NCBI RefSeq assembly: GCF_000381925.1
Contig: NZ_KB907307.1
Coordinates: forward strand, 3,286,001 to 3,350,000
Source: Nocardia sp. BMG111209
GTDB taxonomy: Bacteria > Actinomycetota > Actinomycetes > Mycobacteriales > Mycobacteriaceae
Reading direction: 5' to 3'
Length of the DNA stretch: 64,000 bases
Shown here: piece after piece, positions 27,345 through 36,995 of the stretch
How positions within the stretch are numbered: position 1 is the first letter of the stretch
How the letters are laid out: each line of letters starts with the position of its first letter
Program-made: the position numbers and the translations under genes
The notes under the pieces: model-generated
Databases searched by the model: none
What the model saw: only the letters and a program-made list of their open reading frames with translations
Told to the model about the DNA's origin: nothing

Positions 27345-28328
27345 ATGAAACTTCTGGTCACGGGTGGCGCCGGCTATGTCGGCGGAGTGTGCGCACAGGT
27401 ACTGCTCGAGGACGGTCACGAGGTCGTCGTCGTCGACGATCTGTCCACCGGTAACGCCGACGGAGTGCCCACCGGGGCGAAATTCGTCGAGGGTGACATC
27501 GCCACTGCCGGTGTCGATCTGATCGAATCCGAATCCTTCGACGGCGTCCTGCATTTCGCGGCCCAGTCGCTGGTCGGTGAATCCGTGCAGCAGCCGGAGA
27601 AGTACTGGCACGGCAACGTCGTGAAGACCCTGGCGCTGCTGGAGGCGATCCGCCGCACCGAAACCCCGCGCCTGGTGTTCTCCTCCACCGCCGCCGTGTA
27701 CGGCGAACCGCAGCAGGTGCCGATCACCGAGGACTCCGCGCCCCGGCCGACCAACCCCTACGGCGCGTCGAAGCTGGCCATCGACCACGCGATCACCTCC
27801 TATGCGAACGCGCACGGGCTGGCCGCGACCAGCCTGCGCTACTTCAACGTCGCCGGCGCCTACGGCGGCCTCGGCGAGAACCGGGTGGTGGAAACACATC
27901 TCATCCCGCTGGTGCTGCAGACGGCACTCGGGCATCGGGAGACCATCTCCGTCTTCGGCACCGACTATCCGACCGCCGACGGCACGGCGGTCCGCGACTA
28001 CATCCACATTCGCGATCTGGCCCAGGCCCATCTGCTGGCCCTCGCGCAGTCCCGACCGGGCGAACATCGCATCCTCAACCTCGGCAGCGGTACGGGTTTC
28101 TCGGTGCGCCAGGTGATCTCGGCCTGTGAGCAGGTCACCGGCGGGCCCATCGCGGCGGTCGAAGCGCCCCGGCGGGCCGGCGATCCGAGCGTGCTGATCG
28201 CCTCGAGTGAACGCGCCGTCGCCGAGCTCGGATGGCAGCCGCGCCACAACGATCTGACCGAGATCGTCTCCGACGCCTGGGAATTCCTGCGGTCGCTGGG
28301 CGACCGCGCGCACAGCGCCCGCCGGTAG
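27345..28328 (+). CDS. galE: UDP-glucose 4-epimerase
   Basis: A 327-residue short-chain-dehydrogenase-type epimerase that interconverts UDP-glucose and UDP-galactose, needed for galactan of the mycolyl-arabinogalactan wall. The NAD-binding motif TGGAGYVGG is at residues 6-14. The catalytic set is FSSTAAVYG (112-120) plus Tyr139 and Lys143 in NPYGASK. The substrate loop [10 protein letters not shown] is intact. It starts 15 bp after ideR and is probably cotranscribed. It converges on the DUF4192 gene with 21 bp between stops. Confidence 0.93.
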   Translation: MKLLVTGGAGYVGGVCAQVLLEDGHEVVVVDDLSTGNADGVPTGAKFVEGDIATAGVDLIESESFDGVLHFAAQSLVGESVQQPEKYWHGNVVKTLALLEAIRRTETPRLVFSSTAAVYGEPQQVPITEDSAPRPTNPYGASKLAIDHAITSYANAHGLAATSLRYFNVAGAYGGLGENRVVETHLIPLVLQTALGHRETISVFGTDYPTADGTAVRDYIHIRDLAQAHLLALAQSRPGEHRILNLGSGTGFSVRQVISACEQVTGGPIAAVEAPRRAGDPSVLIASSERAVAELGWQPRHNDLTEIVSDAWEFLRSLGDRAHSARR

Positions 28329-28349
28329 TCACACCGCGCGACCGCACGA

Positions 28350-29540
28350 TCACCACCGCGGATCCGATCCGAGATCGACGCCGAGCGCGGCGGCCCGGTC
28401 CCTGCCACTGTGGGCCAGCCGCCGAACCTCGCGCGGCGGCATACCGGTGCGCAGCGCCGTCTCCAGGAGTCCGGCGAGGGTGTGCCGCGCCTCGGCCGCC
28501 AGCGCCGCGGCCAGTGCGACCCCGGCGACCGGGCCGTCGCCCCGCGCGTAGGCGCTGTACCCGAGCAGGGCCGCCGCCTCGGCACGATCCCGGCCGGTGA
28601 CCGCCCGGCACAGCTGCGACCACAGCGTCTCGGCCGCGCAGGCGTGCCCCGACAGCGGCAGCGCGAACAGGACATCGCGGATCACGGTGTCGCGCAGCGC
28701 CACCGCCAGTTCCGCGAGATCCCGCGCCGATGGCCGACCGCCCGCGGCGACGAGGCGCACCTGCCCGAGTACCGATTCCAGCACCGCTCGCCGATGGGCT
28801 TCCGCGGTGGTCGCGCACCGGTCCCGCGCCGCGGCGGCCACCGCCTCGGGCAGCAGTTCCGCCACCTCGGCCGCGCGTTCCGGATCGGGTGCGACCAGCG
28901 CGGCCAGTTCGGCACGGCCGGAGCGGATCGGCCGGCCGTCGAGCACCTGCGCCAGCGCCACCGGAGAGGCGGCCGGATCCGATTGCGCCCCGGTGATTTC
29001 CGGGTCGATCAGGCTCCACCACCGAGCCCCCGCGGCGATCTCGGACACGATCCAGGCATCGGTGGGCTCCACTCCCTCGGCGAGCAGCGCCCCGGCGAAC
29101 ATGCGCATCAGCCGGCAGCCGGCACCGTCCTGCCGCTGGATCCGGCCGGGACCGCCCGCGCTGTCGTCGACGATCAGTACCAGCGCCCCGCACGCCCCCT
29201 CCTGCGCACAGAACGCCGCCAATTGCCGGACCATCGGCAACTGCGTGCCGACCGGATACAGATCGTGTCGCGCGATCGCGCCGAGGAATACGGAACCCGG
29301 ACGCCGGCCGGCCTCCTGCAGCACGCACACCACCAGCGATCGCTCCGGCACGAAACCCAGCAGCGCCGGGACGGCCGCGATGAACTCCCCCGGCGCATCG
29401 ATCCGCAGTCCGGGCGGATCCCATCGCGCGGACGAACTCTCCGGACCGCCACACGCGGGGCGATACTCGGCGGCGGCACGGCCGGTGACGGCATGCGTGA
29501 CGGCGGGGACGGTGGGTACGGGTTCGGCGGGAGTCGTCAT
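28350..29540 (-). CDS. DUF4192-family protein
   Basis: A 396-residue protein of the actinobacterial DUF4192 family. Diagnostic text is PGEFIAAVPALLGFVPERSL followed by VVCVLQEAG near the N-terminus, FCAQEGACGALVLIVDDS in the middle, and LLGYSAYARGDGPVAGVAL near the C-terminus. No catalytic residues are known for the family. ATG 29540 begins a proline-rich leader before the conserved domain. The neighbour upstream on the same strand is a lipoprotein gene, 197 bp away with no visible gene between them. Confidence 0.88.
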   Translation of the reverse strand: MTTPAEPVPTVPAVTHAVTGRAAAEYRPACGGPESSSARWDPPGLRIDAPGEFIAAVPALLGFVPERSLVVCVLQEAGRRPGSVFLGAIARHDLYPVGTQLPMVRQLAAFCAQEGACGALVLIVDDSAGGPGRIQRQDGAGCRLMRMFAGALLAEGVEPTDAWIVSEIAAGARWWSLIDPEITGAQSDPAASPVALAQVLDGRPIRSGRAELAALVAPDPERAAEVAELLPEAVAAAARDRCATTAEAHRRAVLESVLGQVRLVAAGGRPSARDLAELAVALRDTVIRDVLFALPLSGHACAAETLWSQLCRAVTGRDRAEAAALLGYSAYARGDGPVAGVALAAALAAEARHTLAGLLETALRTGMPPREVRRLAHSGRDRAAALGVDLGSDPRW

Positions 29541-29737
29541 GCCGTCGAGCGTGCCCCGCCCGCGCCGACCGGCGACCACCGCGACCCGGTGTTTTCTCGG
29601 AGCTGTGGACAGTCCGGCCGACTGTGCACCGACCCCGCCCGGAACACATTCCGGCCCGGTTTCGTGTCGGTGCCGGCTGATACGCTCCCTGCGCCACAAC
29701 CGTGCGCAGTGACGAACGGCGACAGCGGAATTCGGCG

Positions 29738-30427
29738 TCAGCCGTGCCGTACGGCGTCGATCGCGGCGGCGAAGACCCGATCGAGCGCGGCGGTGTCGGC
29801 CGCGTCGTCGCCGAAGGTCAGCGTGGTCGCGTTGACGCGGATGTCGCCGATCTGGGCCAGCCGGGTGTACATGGATCGCCGCAGCCCCGGCCCCCCGGCC
29901 GTACCCGACACCGTGCGGCGCAGCGCGAGCGTGTCGTCGGCCGCCACGCCGGTGAGTTCCTCCACCGCGGTGACGACGGTGCTGGTCAGCGGCCCCTGCC
30001 GGACCCGGACCAGGGCGCAGCGGGCCGACCGTTCGCGCACCCGCGCCAGCGGCTCGCCGGTGCGGAGCAGTTCGACGGTGACCGTGGCCCGCGCCTCGTC
30101 GTCGCTGCCGACCTCCACCGCGGTACTCCCGGCGTCGACGACGATCGCCGGGATCGCGCAGCTCCCGGGCTCCACCGGCGCCCCGGCGGGCACGCCGCGC
30201 AGATCGTCGAGGGCCCCGCGCGCCTGTTCCGGCGACAGCACCACGACCGTGTAGTGCGCCGGGAACGCCTCCTGCCGCGGCAGCATCGCGGCCAGTCCGC
30301 CGACGTGCTGTACCGCGGTCGCCGACCGGACGGGACCCGGTTGACCGGCCACCGTCGATCCGCACGCCGACAACAGCGCACCCAGCACCATCGCGGCGGG
30401 CACGCGGCGCGCCACCTCCCGCACCAT
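29738..30427 (-). CDS. Putative exported lipoprotein (DUF5642/PknH-sensor-like)
   Basis: A 229-residue protein with a lipoprotein signal peptide: Arg residues at the N-terminus, a short hydrophobic core, and the lipobox LSAC with Cys22. The mature domain contains FPAHYTVVVLSPEQARGALD, a Cys in EPGSCAIPAI, and a second Cys in RERSARCALVRV that could form a disulfide. This pattern resembles the extracellular sensor or DUF5642 lipoproteins of mycobacteria and nocardiae. The family call is tentative. ATG 30427 is used, though GTG codons lie just upstream. It is divergent from PAC2. Confidence 0.7.
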   Translation of the reverse strand: MVREVARRVPAAMVLGALLSACGSTVAGQPGPVRSATAVQHVGGLAAMLPRQEAFPAHYTVVVLSPEQARGALDDLRGVPAGAPVEPGSCAIPAIVVDAGSTAVEVGSDDEARATVTVELLRTGEPLARVRERSARCALVRVRQGPLTSTVVTAVEELTGVAADDTLALRRTVSGTAGGPGLRRSMYTRLAQIGDIRVNATTLTFGDDAADTAALDRVFAAAIDAVRHG

Positions 30428-30682
30428 CACGGCGATCACTATGCCGAACGGCTCGGATCGCCCGGCGCCGCCACGCCGGATCCCGCCCGGGAATGCGCCG
30501 GCCCCGTACATGTGTTGTCCTACGGATGCCGGGTGCACCCCACCGAACGCGGTGACCGAAGTCCATGAGAGACAATGAAGGTGGTCCGCGAACCGCGCCG
30601 GGACCGGCGTCGCGCCCGGATCGCATCCGATCCGGTGGCGGCGTGTGCCGGGCCGTAGTGGACCTGCAGGAAGGAGTACGCG

Positions 30683-31630
30683 ATGGACTACGAGTCGCGA
30701 ATGTACGAGCTGGAGTTCCCCGCTCCACAGCTGTCGTCCGACGACGGTGCGGGTCCGGTGCTGGTCCACGGGCTGGAGGGTTTCACCGACGCCGGGCATG
30801 CCGTGCGGTTGGCCACCACCCACCTGCGCGAGAGCCTCGAGGCCGAACTGGTCGCCTCGTTCGACGTGGACGAGCTGCTCGACTACCGGTCGCGCCGGCC
30901 GCTGATGACGTTCAAGACCGATCACTTCTCCGACTACGCGGAGCCGGAGCTCAATCTCTGGGCGCTGAAGGACACCACCGGCACCCCGTTCCTGCTGCTC
31001 GCCGGTCTGGAGCCGGATCTGCGCTGGGAGCGGTTCGTCACGGCGGTGCGCTTGCTGGCCGAACAGCTCGGCGTGCGCCGCACCATCGGCCTGAGCGCGA
31101 TCCCGATGGCCATCCCGCACACCCGCCCGCTCGGCGTCACCGCGCACGCCAGCGACCGCGACCTCATCGGCGATCATCAGCGCTGGCCCGGTGAGCTGCA
31201 GGTTCCCGGTAGCGCCTCGTCGCTGCTGGAGTACCGGATGGCCCAGTACGGCCACGAGTCGATCGGCTTCTCGGTGCACGTACCGCACTACCTGGCGCAG
31301 ACCGCCTATCCGGAGGCCGCGCAGACCCTGCTGGAGAACGTGGCCGAGAACGGCGACCTCGAGTTGCCGCTGGCCGCGTTGAGCGAGGCCGCGGCGCGGG
31401 TGCGGGAGCAGGTCAACGAGCACATCTCGGGCAATGCCGAGGTCGAGACCGTGGTGCACGCGCTGGAGCGGCAGTACGACAGCTTCGTGACCGCGCAGGA
31501 ACGTCAGTCCAGCCTGCTGGCCGGCGACGCCGACCTGCCCACCGGCGAGGAGATCGGCGCCGAATTCGAGCGCTTCCTGGCCGAGCAGGCCGGTTTCGGC
31601 GAGAACGACGGATCCGACGACAAGCACTGA
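30683..31630 (+). CDS. PAC2-family protein (proteasome-assembly-chaperone fold)
   Basis: A 315-residue soluble protein with the PAC2 fold signature: LVHGLEGFTDAGHAVRLA near the start, LDYRSRRPLMTFKTDHFSDY, and PFLLLAGLEPDLRWERFVTA. The C-terminal part (residues about 250-315) is acidic and helical. Homologues are conserved in actinobacteria, and Rv2714 is the likely counterpart by position; the molecular role is undefined. AGGAAGGAG precedes ATG 30683. It sits 53 bp upstream of the DUF3516 helicase gene and is probably in one operon with it. Confidence 0.9.
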   Translation: MDYESRMYELEFPAPQLSSDDGAGPVLVHGLEGFTDAGHAVRLATTHLRESLEAELVASFDVDELLDYRSRRPLMTFKTDHFSDYAEPELNLWALKDTTGTPFLLLAGLEPDLRWERFVTAVRLLAEQLGVRRTIGLSAIPMAIPHTRPLGVTAHASDRDLIGDHQRWPGELQVPGSASSLLEYRMAQYGHESIGFSVHVPHYLAQTAYPEAAQTLLENVAENGDLELPLAALSEAAARVREQVNEHISGNAEVETVVHALERQYDSFVTAQERQSSLLAGDADLPTGEEIGAEFERFLAEQAGFGENDGSDDKH

Positions 31631-31683
31631 GGCCGGTGGGGGGCCGTGCACGGGCCGCGGTGGCGGGACGGCAGAATGGCACA

Positions 31684-34191
31684 GTGCAGCTGTCCGAACT
31701 CGTCCCCGATCGCGCCGTTCCCGACGTCGACGCGGACTGGCTGTACGAGTCGTTCGCCGACTGGGTCTCCGATCAGGGCCTCACGCTCTACCCGGCCCAG
31801 GAAGAGGCGCTGCTCGAGCTGATGACCGGCGGGAACGTGATTCTCGCCACGCCGACCGGCTCCGGTAAGTCGATGGTCGCCGTGGGCGCGCACTTCGCGG
31901 CGCTCAATCGCGGCCAGCGCAGCTACTACACCGCACCGATCAAGGCCTTGGTCAGCGAGAAGTTCTTCGCGTTGTGCGAGGTCTTCGGCGCCGACCGGGT
32001 CGGCATGGTGACCGGCGACGCGGCGGTGAATCCGACCGCGCCCATCATCTGCGCGACGGCCGAGATCCTCGCCAATCTCGCGCTGCGCGAGGGTGCGAAC
32101 GCCACCGTCGGCCAGGTCGTCATGGACGAGTTCCACTACTACGCCGATCCGGATCGCGGCTGGGCGTGGCAGGTGCCGCTGATCGAGTTGCCGAACGTGC
32201 AATTCCTGCTGATGTCGGCGACCCTGGGCGAGGTCGATTTCTTCGCCACCGATCTCGAACGCCGCACCGGCCGGACCACTTCCGTGGTCGCGGGCAGCGA
32301 ACGGCCGGTGCCGCTGCTGTTCTCGTACGCGCGCACACCGATCACCGAGACCCTCGAGGATCTCGTCACCACCTCGCAGGCGCCGGTGTACGTGGTCCAC
32401 TTCACCCAGGCCGCCGCACTGGAACGGGCCCAGGCGCTGACCAGCGTCAACTTCGCGTCCAAGGCGGAGAAGGACGCGATCGCCGAGGCGATCGGCGGCT
32501 TCCGGTTCAGCAGCGGTTTCGGTAAGACGCTGTCGCGGCTGATCCGGCACGGTATCGGGGTGCACCACGCCGGCATGCTGCCGAAATACCGCCGCCTGGT
32601 CGAGAAGCTGGCCCAGGACGGCCTGCTCAAGGTGGTGTGCGGCACCGACACCCTCGGCGTCGGCATCAACGTGCCCATCCGGACCGTCCTGCTGACCGGC
32701 CTGACCAAATTCGACGGCGTCCGCACCCGCCGGCTGAAGGCGCGCGAATTCCATCAGATCTCCGGCCGCGCCGGACGCGCGGGCTACGACACCGTGGGCA
32801 CCGTGGTGGTCCAGGCTCCCGAGCACGAGGTGGAGAACGCGCGGCTGGTCGCCAAGGCCGGCGACGATCCCAAGAAACTCAAGCGGGTGCAGAAGCGCAA
32901 GCCGCCGGAGGGTTTCGTATCGTGGTCGGAGGAGACCTTCGACCGCTTGGTCGCGGCCCGGCCCGAGCCGATGGTGTCCCGCTTCCGGGTCACCAATTCG
33001 ATGCTGCTGAACGTGATTTCGCGGCACGCCAATTGCTTCGACGCGATGCGGCACCTGCTGGAGGACAATCACGAACCCCGCCCGGCCCAGCGCAAACACA
33101 TCCTGAAGGCGATCGGGCTGTACCGCGCGCTGCGCAATGCCGGTGTGGTGCAACAACTCGACGAGCCGGACGAATACGGCCGGCGTGCCCGGCTCACCGT
33201 CGATCTGCAGCGCGATTTCGCACTGGACCAGCCACTGTCACCGTTCGCGCTGGCCGTCCTGGAACTGCTCGACAAGAATTCGCCGACCTATACCCTGGAT
33301 GTGGTGTCGGTCATCGAATCCACGCTGGAGGATCCGCGTCAGCTGCTGCTCGCCCAGCAGCACAAGGCGCGCGGTACCGCCATCGCCGAGATGAAGGCCG
33401 ACGGTATCGAATACGACGAGCGCATGGAGCTCATCGAGGACGTCACCTGGCCGAAACCGTTGGCCGCGTTGATCGAACCGGCCTTCGAGACCTATCGCGG
33501 CGGCCATCCGTGGGTGTCGGAATTCAGCCCCTCCCCCAAATCCGTGGTGCGCGAGATGATCGAGCGCTCGATGACCTTCGCCGAGCTGGTGAGTGGTTAC
33601 GAACTGGCCCGCTCGGAGGGGCTGGTGCTGCGCTACCTCGCCGACGCCTACCGGGCCCTGCGCCGCACGGTTCCCGAATCCGCGCGCACCGAGGAACTCG
33701 AGGACATCACCGAGTGGCTCGGTGAACTGGTCCGCCAGGTGGACTCCAGCCTGCTGGACGAGTGGGAGCAGCTCACCAACCCGGGCGCGGAGAGCGATTC
33801 GGAGCAATTGGCGTTCGGTTCCGAGACCGTGCGCCCGATCACAGCCAACGAGCGGGCCTTCCGTGTGCTCGTGCGAAATGCTATGTTCCGGCGCGTGGAA
33901 TTGGCGGCGTTGCGGCGCTGGGATGCGCTCGACGAGCTGAGCGACGGTCTCGACTGGGAGACGTCGCTGGTTGCCTACTACGACGAGTACGGCAGCCTGG
34001 GTACCGGTCCCGGCGCACGTGGCCCGCAGTTGTTCCAGGTGGAGCAGCGGCCCGGCTTCTGGCACGTCCGCCAGGTTCTCGACGATCCGAACGGCGACCA
34101 CGGGTGGTCGCTGGATGCCGTGGTCGATCTCATCGAATCCGATGCCGCCGGCGAGGTGGTATTCGACGAGCTGGCGGTGACAGCCGGATGA
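31684..34191 (+). CDS. Ski2-like DEAD/DEAH-box helicase with DUF3516
   Basis: An 835-residue superfamily-2 RNA helicase-like ATPase. Walker A is ATPTGSGKS (residues 55-63), motif II is DEFH (148-151), motif III is MSATLG and motif VI is QISGRAGRAG (near 360). The C-terminal half is the DUF3516 module typical of this actinobacterial group (FDAMRHLLEDNHEPRPAQRK; FSPSPKSVVREMIERSM). It presumably remodels RNA; the target is unknown. GTG 31684 is used because the conserved N-terminus (MQLSELVPDR) begins there. A tiny 30-codon ORF overlaps its stop as ATGA. Confidence 0.92.
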   Translation: MQLSELVPDRAVPDVDADWLYESFADWVSDQGLTLYPAQEEALLELMTGGNVILATPTGSGKSMVAVGAHFAALNRGQRSYYTAPIKALVSEKFFALCEVFGADRVGMVTGDAAVNPTAPIICATAEILANLALREGANATVGQVVMDEFHYYADPDRGWAWQVPLIELPNVQFLLMSATLGEVDFFATDLERRTGRTTSVVAGSERPVPLLFSYARTPITETLEDLVTTSQAPVYVVHFTQAAALERAQALTSVNFASKAEKDAIAEAIGGFRFSSGFGKTLSRLIRHGIGVHHAGMLPKYRRLVEKLAQDGLLKVVCGTDTLGVGINVPIRTVLLTGLTKFDGVRTRRLKAREFHQISGRAGRAGYDTVGTVVVQAPEHEVENARLVAKAGDDPKKLKRVQKRKPPEGFVSWSEETFDRLVAARPEPMVSRFRVTNSMLLNVISRHANCFDAMRHLLEDNHEPRPAQRKHILKAIGLYRALRNAGVVQQLDEPDEYGRRARLTVDLQRDFALDQPLSPFALAVLELLDKNSPTYTLDVVSVIESTLEDPRQLLLAQQHKARGTAIAEMKADGIEYDERMELIEDVTWPKPLAALIEPAFETYRGGHPWVSEFSPSPKSVVREMIERSMTFAELVSGYELARSEGLVLRYLADAYRALRRTVPESARTEELEDITEWLGELVRQVDSSLLDEWEQLTNPGAESDSEQLAFGSETVRPITANERAFRVLVRNAMFRRVELAALRRWDALDELSDGLDWETSLVAYYDEYGSLGTGPGARGPQLFQVEQRPGFWHVRQVLDDPNGDHGWSLDAVVDLIESDAAGEVVFDELAVTAG

Positions 34192-34280
34192 GCGTTCCCT
34201 ACGTGTACGTGCGGGCCGTTCTGCACCCGATCATCACCGTCATCCGCCGCCGAAAACCCGGCGCCCACGCCGTCATCTGA
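34188..34280 (+). CDS. Possible 30-residue peptide coupled to the helicase
   Basis: ATG 34188 overlaps the helicase TGA (ATGA) and opens a 30-codon frame, MSVPYVYVRAVLHPIITVIR then a basic tail. The hydrophobic stretch followed by RRRK could be a one-helix membrane peptide. There is no family match that I recognise and no ribosome site beyond the coupling, so it may be chance. Confidence 0.25.
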   Translation: MSVPYVYVRAVLHPIITVIRRRKPGAHAVI

Positions 34281-34285
34281 AACCT

Positions 34286-34303
34286 CGCGCGCCTCGGCGC
34301 GCG
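34286..34303 (+). terminator. GC hairpin after the helicase operon
   Basis: CGCGCGC (34286-34292) and GCGCGCG (34297-34303) form a 7-bp stem with loop CTCG just after the helicase and micro-ORF stops. No U-tract follows, as is common in actinobacteria. Confidence 0.45.
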
Positions 34304-34429
34304 CCCGGTTCCGGGGCGGTCGCGTGTCCGACACTTGCCGTCCGATTCGTGTTTACCTCCCGTTCACTGATAGTGTCATCGGTCTGCCTGCAGCGGGAGG
34401 CTGCCCAGAAGAAAGAGAGTTCCCTTAGA

Positions 34430-35563
34430 TTGTTCGGTTCAAACGCGCCCGAGTCGCCATACCTCGTCATCGATCTCGCCCGGGTGCGCGGCAACTTCGA
34501 TGCGCTGCGGTCCGCTCTGAGCGGGCTCGGGGATGACCACCCCGCCCGAATTCGGTACGCGGTCAAGGCATCTCCGATGCCGGAGATCATCCGGCTGCTG
34601 GCCGCGCGCGGTGCGGAGTTCGACGTCGCCAGTATCGGCGAGATCGAACAGTGTCTCGGCCTGGGCGTCGATCCGGCCACTCTCTGCTACGGCAATCCGA
34701 TCAAGAAGTCGGCGCACATCGCCGCCGCGTACGCAGCGGGCGTGCGCCGCTTCGCCTTCGACACGGAAACCGATCTCGAGCGCATCGCCGAGCTGGCGCC
34801 GGGATCGGAGGTGGAGTGCCGGTTCCTGGCCTCCACCCCGCAATCGCAGACCCCGTTCGGCACCAAATTCGGCTGCGCGCCCGGCGAGGCGGTACGCCTG
34901 CTGGTGCGTGCCCACGATCTCGGATTGCGTGTTGCCGGACCGTATTTCCACGTCGGCTCGCAGCAGCTCGACCCGTCCGCCTGGCGGATCGGCATCGAAC
35001 AGGCCGGCGCCGTCGTCGAAGCCTTGGCGGTCAAGGACATTCCGGTCGCGTCCGTGAACATCGGTGGGGGACTTCCGATTTCGTACGTCGACGCGGCCCC
35101 CGAACTTCCCGAACTCGGTACGGTGATCGCCGAAGCGGCGGCCCGTCACCTCCCGGAGCACACCGATCTGGTGGTGGAACCCGGCCGCGCCCTGGTGGGC
35201 AACGCCGGCGTGATCCACGCCGAGGTCGTGAACGTGCGACAAGCGCCGGACGGGCGGCGCTGGATATACCTCGATATCGGCCGTTACAACGGAATGGCCG
35301 AAACCGAGAACGAGTACATCGCCTACCGGATGGAGACCGACCGGGACGGCGATTCGCGGGCGGAGGCGGTAATCGCCGGTCCGACCTGCGATGGAGACGA
35401 TGTACTCTATCAACGCACGCGGGTCCTTCTTCCGACCACGTTGCGAGCCGGCGATCCCATTCGGATCCTCGACACCGGCGCTTATACGGCGAGTTATTCG
35501 TCGGTTTCCTTCAACGGTTTTCCGCCTTTGACAGTCCGTGTCATCGGCGCTGAGCGAGAGTGA
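34430..35563 (+). CDS. Type III PLP-dependent ornithine (diamino acid) decarboxylase
   Basis: A 377-residue alanine-racemase-fold decarboxylase. The PLP lysine is Lys46 in RYAVKASP. Further active-site blocks are HVGSQQLD, the glycine loop NIGGGLPISY, EPGRALVGNAG, GPTCDGDD (cross-subunit Cys/Asp) and DTGAYTASY. Placement directly before a SpeD-SpeE fusion, with stop and start overlapping, indicates ornithine to putrescine as its job. Lysine or diaminopimelate use cannot be excluded from motifs alone. The start is taken at TTG 34430, after the AAGAGAG tract; the GTG at 34349 would add 27 unlikely residues. Confidence 0.88.
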   Translation: MFGSNAPESPYLVIDLARVRGNFDALRSALSGLGDDHPARIRYAVKASPMPEIIRLLAARGAEFDVASIGEIEQCLGLGVDPATLCYGNPIKKSAHIAAAYAAGVRRFAFDTETDLERIAELAPGSEVECRFLASTPQSQTPFGTKFGCAPGEAVRLLVRAHDLGLRVAGPYFHVGSQQLDPSAWRIGIEQAGAVVEALAVKDIPVASVNIGGGLPISYVDAAPELPELGTVIAEAAARHLPEHTDLVVEPGRALVGNAGVIHAEVVNVRQAPDGRRWIYLDIGRYNGMAETENEYIAYRMETDRDGDSRAEAVIAGPTCDGDDVLYQRTRVLLPTTLRAGDPIRILDTGAYTASYSSVSFNGFPPLTVRVIGAERE

Positions 35564-35571
35564 GTTTGCCC

Positions 35572-36789
35572 ATGACGGCAGAATTCACCGGCTGGCACGT
35601 GCTGGCCGAGTTCGGTGGTGTCGACGCAGCCCTCTGTGACGATCTCCAACGACTCGAAGCAGCGCTTCGAAAATCGTTGATCGCCGCGGGAGTGACGATC
35701 TGCGATGTCGTGCGCAAGCAATTCGAGCCACAGGGTGTGACGGTCCTCGCACTCCTGTCGGAATCGCATGCCTCGATCCACACCTATCCGGAATCGGGCG
35801 ACATTTTCGTCGACGTGTTCACCTGCGGCAGTATCGGCGCGGGCGCCACGAAGGCGGTCGAACTGCTGCAGCAGGAGTTGTCGCCGAAGAGCGTCCACAT
35901 GGAAGTGGTACAGCGCGGGCACACCGCCCGGCGGATCCACGAACCGGTCGGCCCGGGCCTGACCCGGGTGTGGGAACTGTCCGACGTGATCGTCGACACG
36001 AACACCCCCTACCAGCACATGGTGATCGCGCAGACCGAGCAGGGCCTATCCCTGTTCTCGGACGACGATCGGCAGTCCACCGAGTTCTCGCAGCTGACCT
36101 ATCACGAGGCGATGCTGGTGCCGGCCTACGCGCTGGCCGCGAAGCTCGACAACGTGCTGATCATCGGCTCCGGCGAGGGTGTCGCCAGCCAGATGTCGGT
36201 GGCCGCGGGCGCTTCCCGGGTCGATCACGTCGACATCGACCAGCTCGAGGTGGAGCTGTGCGCGAAGCACCTCCCCTACGGCTACACCGAGGCCGATCTG
36301 GCCGCGGCGGTCGCGGGCGAGGGCGCGATCCGGATGCACTACGCCGACGGCTGGGACTTCCTGGCGAAGGCGGAGGCCGAGGGCGTGCGATACGACGTCG
36401 TCGTCATCGACCTGCCGGACGAGCGGGTGGAGGACGCCCAGCACAACCGGCTGTACGAGGACGAATTCCTCACGCGCTGTAAGGCGGTGCTGTCCGACGG
36501 CGGTGTGCTCGCCGCGCAGGCGGGCTGTCAGACCATGTGGCGCAACGAAACCCTGAAGCGCTCCTGGCAGCGGTTCGCCCAGCTGTTCGGCACGGTCGTC
36601 CCCTACGCGTCCGACGAGCACGAGTGGACGTTCCTGTTCGGTCTGGCCGGCAACCCCGTCGCGGATCCCGTGGCAGTGATGACGGCCAAGCTCTCGCAGC
36701 TGCCGTACCGGGCCGAGACGATCGACGAGCGGGCCCTGATCCGCGGCGCGATCGAACCGCACGCCCTGCGTGCACACGTATCCGTCTGA
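35572..36789 (+). CDS. S-adenosylmethionine decarboxylase-spermidine synthase fusion (SpeD-SpeE)
   Basis: A 405-residue bifunctional protein. Residues about 1-120 are a class-1b AdoMet decarboxylase. Ser65 would be the self-processing pyruvoyl serine (SESHASIHTYPE), with His70 and Cys85 (DVFTCG) at exactly the spacing of Thermotoga SpeD. Residues about 130-400 are an aminopropyltransferase: TYHEAMLVPAYAL, the AdoMet-like site VLIIGSGEGVASQ, and VVIDLPDER holding the catalytic Asp. Together they make decarboxylated AdoMet and transfer it to putrescine, giving spermidine. ATG 35572 is used; GTG 35560, which overlaps the decarboxylase stop, is an alternative. A strong hairpin terminator follows. 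Confidence 0.9.
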   Translation: MTAEFTGWHVLAEFGGVDAALCDDLQRLEAALRKSLIAAGVTICDVVRKQFEPQGVTVLALLSESHASIHTYPESGDIFVDVFTCGSIGAGATKAVELLQQELSPKSVHMEVVQRGHTARRIHEPVGPGLTRVWELSDVIVDTNTPYQHMVIAQTEQGLSLFSDDDRQSTEFSQLTYHEAMLVPAYALAAKLDNVLIIGSGEGVASQMSVAAGASRVDHVDIDQLEVELCAKHLPYGYTEADLAAAVAGEGAIRMHYADGWDFLAKAEAEGVRYDVVVIDLPDERVEDAQHNRLYEDEFLTRCKAVLSDGGVLAAQAGCQTMWRNETLKRSWQRFAQLFGTVVPYASDEHEWTFLFGLAGNPVADPVAVMTAKLSQLPYRAETIDERALIRGAIEPHALRAHVSV

Positions 36790-36816
36790 ATCGGCCACTC
36801 ACACGGTCGGATACCC

Positions 36817-36852
36817 GAACGCCCATCCGGAGATCACTCCGGGTGGGCGTTC
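36817..36852 (+). terminator. Terminator of the polyamine operon
   Basis: GAACGCCCA-T-CCGGAG pairs with CTCCGG-G-TGGGCGTTC, giving 15 base pairs with one T/G mismatch and loop ATCA, 27 bases after the SpeD-SpeE stop. Confidence 0.75.
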
Positions 36853-36995
36853 CGGCGTTCCGGACCGGGCGGCAGGTGACGACCACCGCGAACCGAGTCG
36901 ACGATTCCGGACCACGCGCAGTTTGCTGACGATATGCTGGGGACGCTCCACGGCTGGCCCGCATCCTCGCACCCCGAATCCGGAAGGACGAACGT

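Noticed and set aside
25128..28313. A 1061-codon minus-strand open frame covering acuC and continuing antisense to ideR and galE
   Set aside because: Only the acuC part (to 26372) shows a protein family. The rest mirrors ideR and galE and is open because of high GC content.
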